Source of the DNA: Desulfuromonas sp964536375
GTDB lineage: Bacteria; Desulfobacterota; Desulfuromonadia; Desulfuromonadales; Desulfuromonadaceae
DNA length: 33,999 nucleotides
Assembly (NCBI GenBank): GCA_964536375.1
Contig: CAZHXF010000031.1
Location: forward strand, 1-33,999
Reading direction: 5' to 3'
Position numbers and translations under genes: made by a program. Under the pieces are notes generated by a model. The model saw nothing but the letters and a program-made list of their open reading frames with translations, was not told where the DNA came from and did no database searches. Positions 33,524 to 33,999 of the stretch are shown in pieces (positions within the stretch are counted from its first letter, which is position 1; each line of letters opens with the position of its first letter).

Positions 33524-33999
33524 TGCTATACCTCCTTAAGACCAAAGAGGTGTTGACACCTCCAAGGGCAAAGCTATTCTTTAAAGCATAATCTATCGGT
33601 TTGTTTCCACTTAGCTCCACACTACTAGCAACTTCACGCACATAGTTGAGTGGCGCACAGCGTGAATCTATTTCAGTTAAATGCAATGTTGGTACTATAT
33701 GACCGGTATGCTGCATATCGATTGTCGCTATTGTTTCCAAGGCTCCACTTGCCGCCAGCGTGTGACCCAAGTGCCCCTTAAGACTGCTGACCGGGGTTTG
33801 ATCACTGAACACAGTTGCAATAGCGTGACTTTCAGCAATATCGCCCTGCTCAGTCGCCGTAGCATGGGCATTGATATAACCTACCTGGACAGCATTTATA
33901 TGGGCATTATTGAGTGCCAAATTCATACACTCCACCATAATTTTACTATCAGGATTAGCAATATTGCCACTATCAGTCAAAGTGGCAAAACCAACCACC
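33516..33999 (-). CDS. Beta-ketoacyl-ACP synthase, C-terminal part (cut by window end)
   Basis: Only the C-terminal 160 residues are in the window. They contain the two histidine motifs INAHATATEQGD and SLKGHLGHTLAASGALETI and the end ALKNSFALGGVNTSLVLRRY, so the C-terminal half is that of an active ketosynthase. The nucleophile lies outside. It is the third catalytic-type ketosynthase of the cluster and shows that the cluster continues to the right, where a ketoreductase and further genes are expected. Confidence 0.88.
   Translation of the reverse strand, partial: VVGFATLTDSGNIANPDSKIMVECMNLALNNAHINAVQVGYINAHATATEQGDIAESHAIATVFSDQTPVSSLKGHLGHTLAASGALETIATIDMQHTGHIVPTLHLTEIDSRCAPLNYVREVASSVELSGNKPIDYALKNSFALGGVNTSLVLRRYSSD

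Noticed and set aside
1..33999. CRISPR arrays, insertion sequences, phage genes or rRNA
   Set aside because: No regularly spaced direct repeats, transposase or phage-like frames, or rRNA sequence were found on either strand.

Overview
The window looks like chromosome of an anaerobic deltaproteobacterium (Desulfobacterota or Desulfuromonadales type). This is inferred from the PaaK / ACT-domain / PaaK / IorB / IorA arrangement, a Na+/phosphate symporter with a PhoU tail, many cobalamin-dependent radical SAM proteins and a moderate G+C content. No rRNA or marker gene is present, so the placement is tentative. Every supported gene lies on the minus strand, so transcription runs from high to low coordinates.

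Left part (1-8.9 kb), ordinary metabolism: a tRNA-Pro(GGG) with its own promoter and terminator; an aryl-acid module of two phenylacetate-CoA ligase paralogues flanking a tandem-ACT protein, followed upstream by indolepyruvate:ferredoxin oxidoreductase (iorB, iorA); a Na+/Pi cotransporter with a good promoter; a corrinoid adenosyltransferase; and an EmrE-type SMR efflux gene preceded by a 60-bp element that resembles an integron attC site.

Right part (9.0-34 kb), one large biosynthetic gene cluster that runs off the right edge. Genes are packed with 1-13 bp overlaps or short gaps. The set is three acyl carrier proteins, two complete catalytic ketosynthases plus one cut by the window end, a ketosynthase-like chain-length-factor protein, a short ketosynthase N-domain protein, two hotdog dehydratases, a hotdog thioesterase, an aromatic amino acid ammonia-lyase, a PaaK-like aryl-CoA ligase, PlsC-type and LpxL-type acyltransferases, a GT2-DUF2062 protein, an MMPL exporter with LolA-like and DUF3261 lipoprotein partners, an ABC exporter, a BtrH-like acyltransferase, a small HTH-like protein, and three consecutive, overlapping B12-binding radical SAM enzymes.

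Working model (inference): the ammonia-lyase makes a cinnamate or coumarate-type starter, the ligase activates it, and ketosynthase/dehydratase rounds on the ACPs extend it into an aryl-polyene-like chain. A ketoreductase is not in the window and would be expected beyond the right edge. The three radical SAM enzymes then modify the chain, and the acyltransferases, glycosyltransferase and MMPL/LolA/DUF3261 set attach it to a lipid and move it toward the outer membrane. The core matches aryl polyene (APE/flexirubin/xanthomonadin) logic. The ketosynthase plus multiple radical SAM content recalls the ladderane-type clusters of anammox bacteria and some sulfate reducers. The combination is the most interesting content.

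Two 100-N gaps (29864-29963 and 32557-32656) are each flanked by an identical 55-bp duplication. They falsely break the ammonia-lyase and the PlsC genes; collapsing the N run and one copy restores both frames. A pair of related, imperfectly palindromic intergenic repeats of about 120 bp (22591-22712 and 30894-31011) sits inside the cluster.
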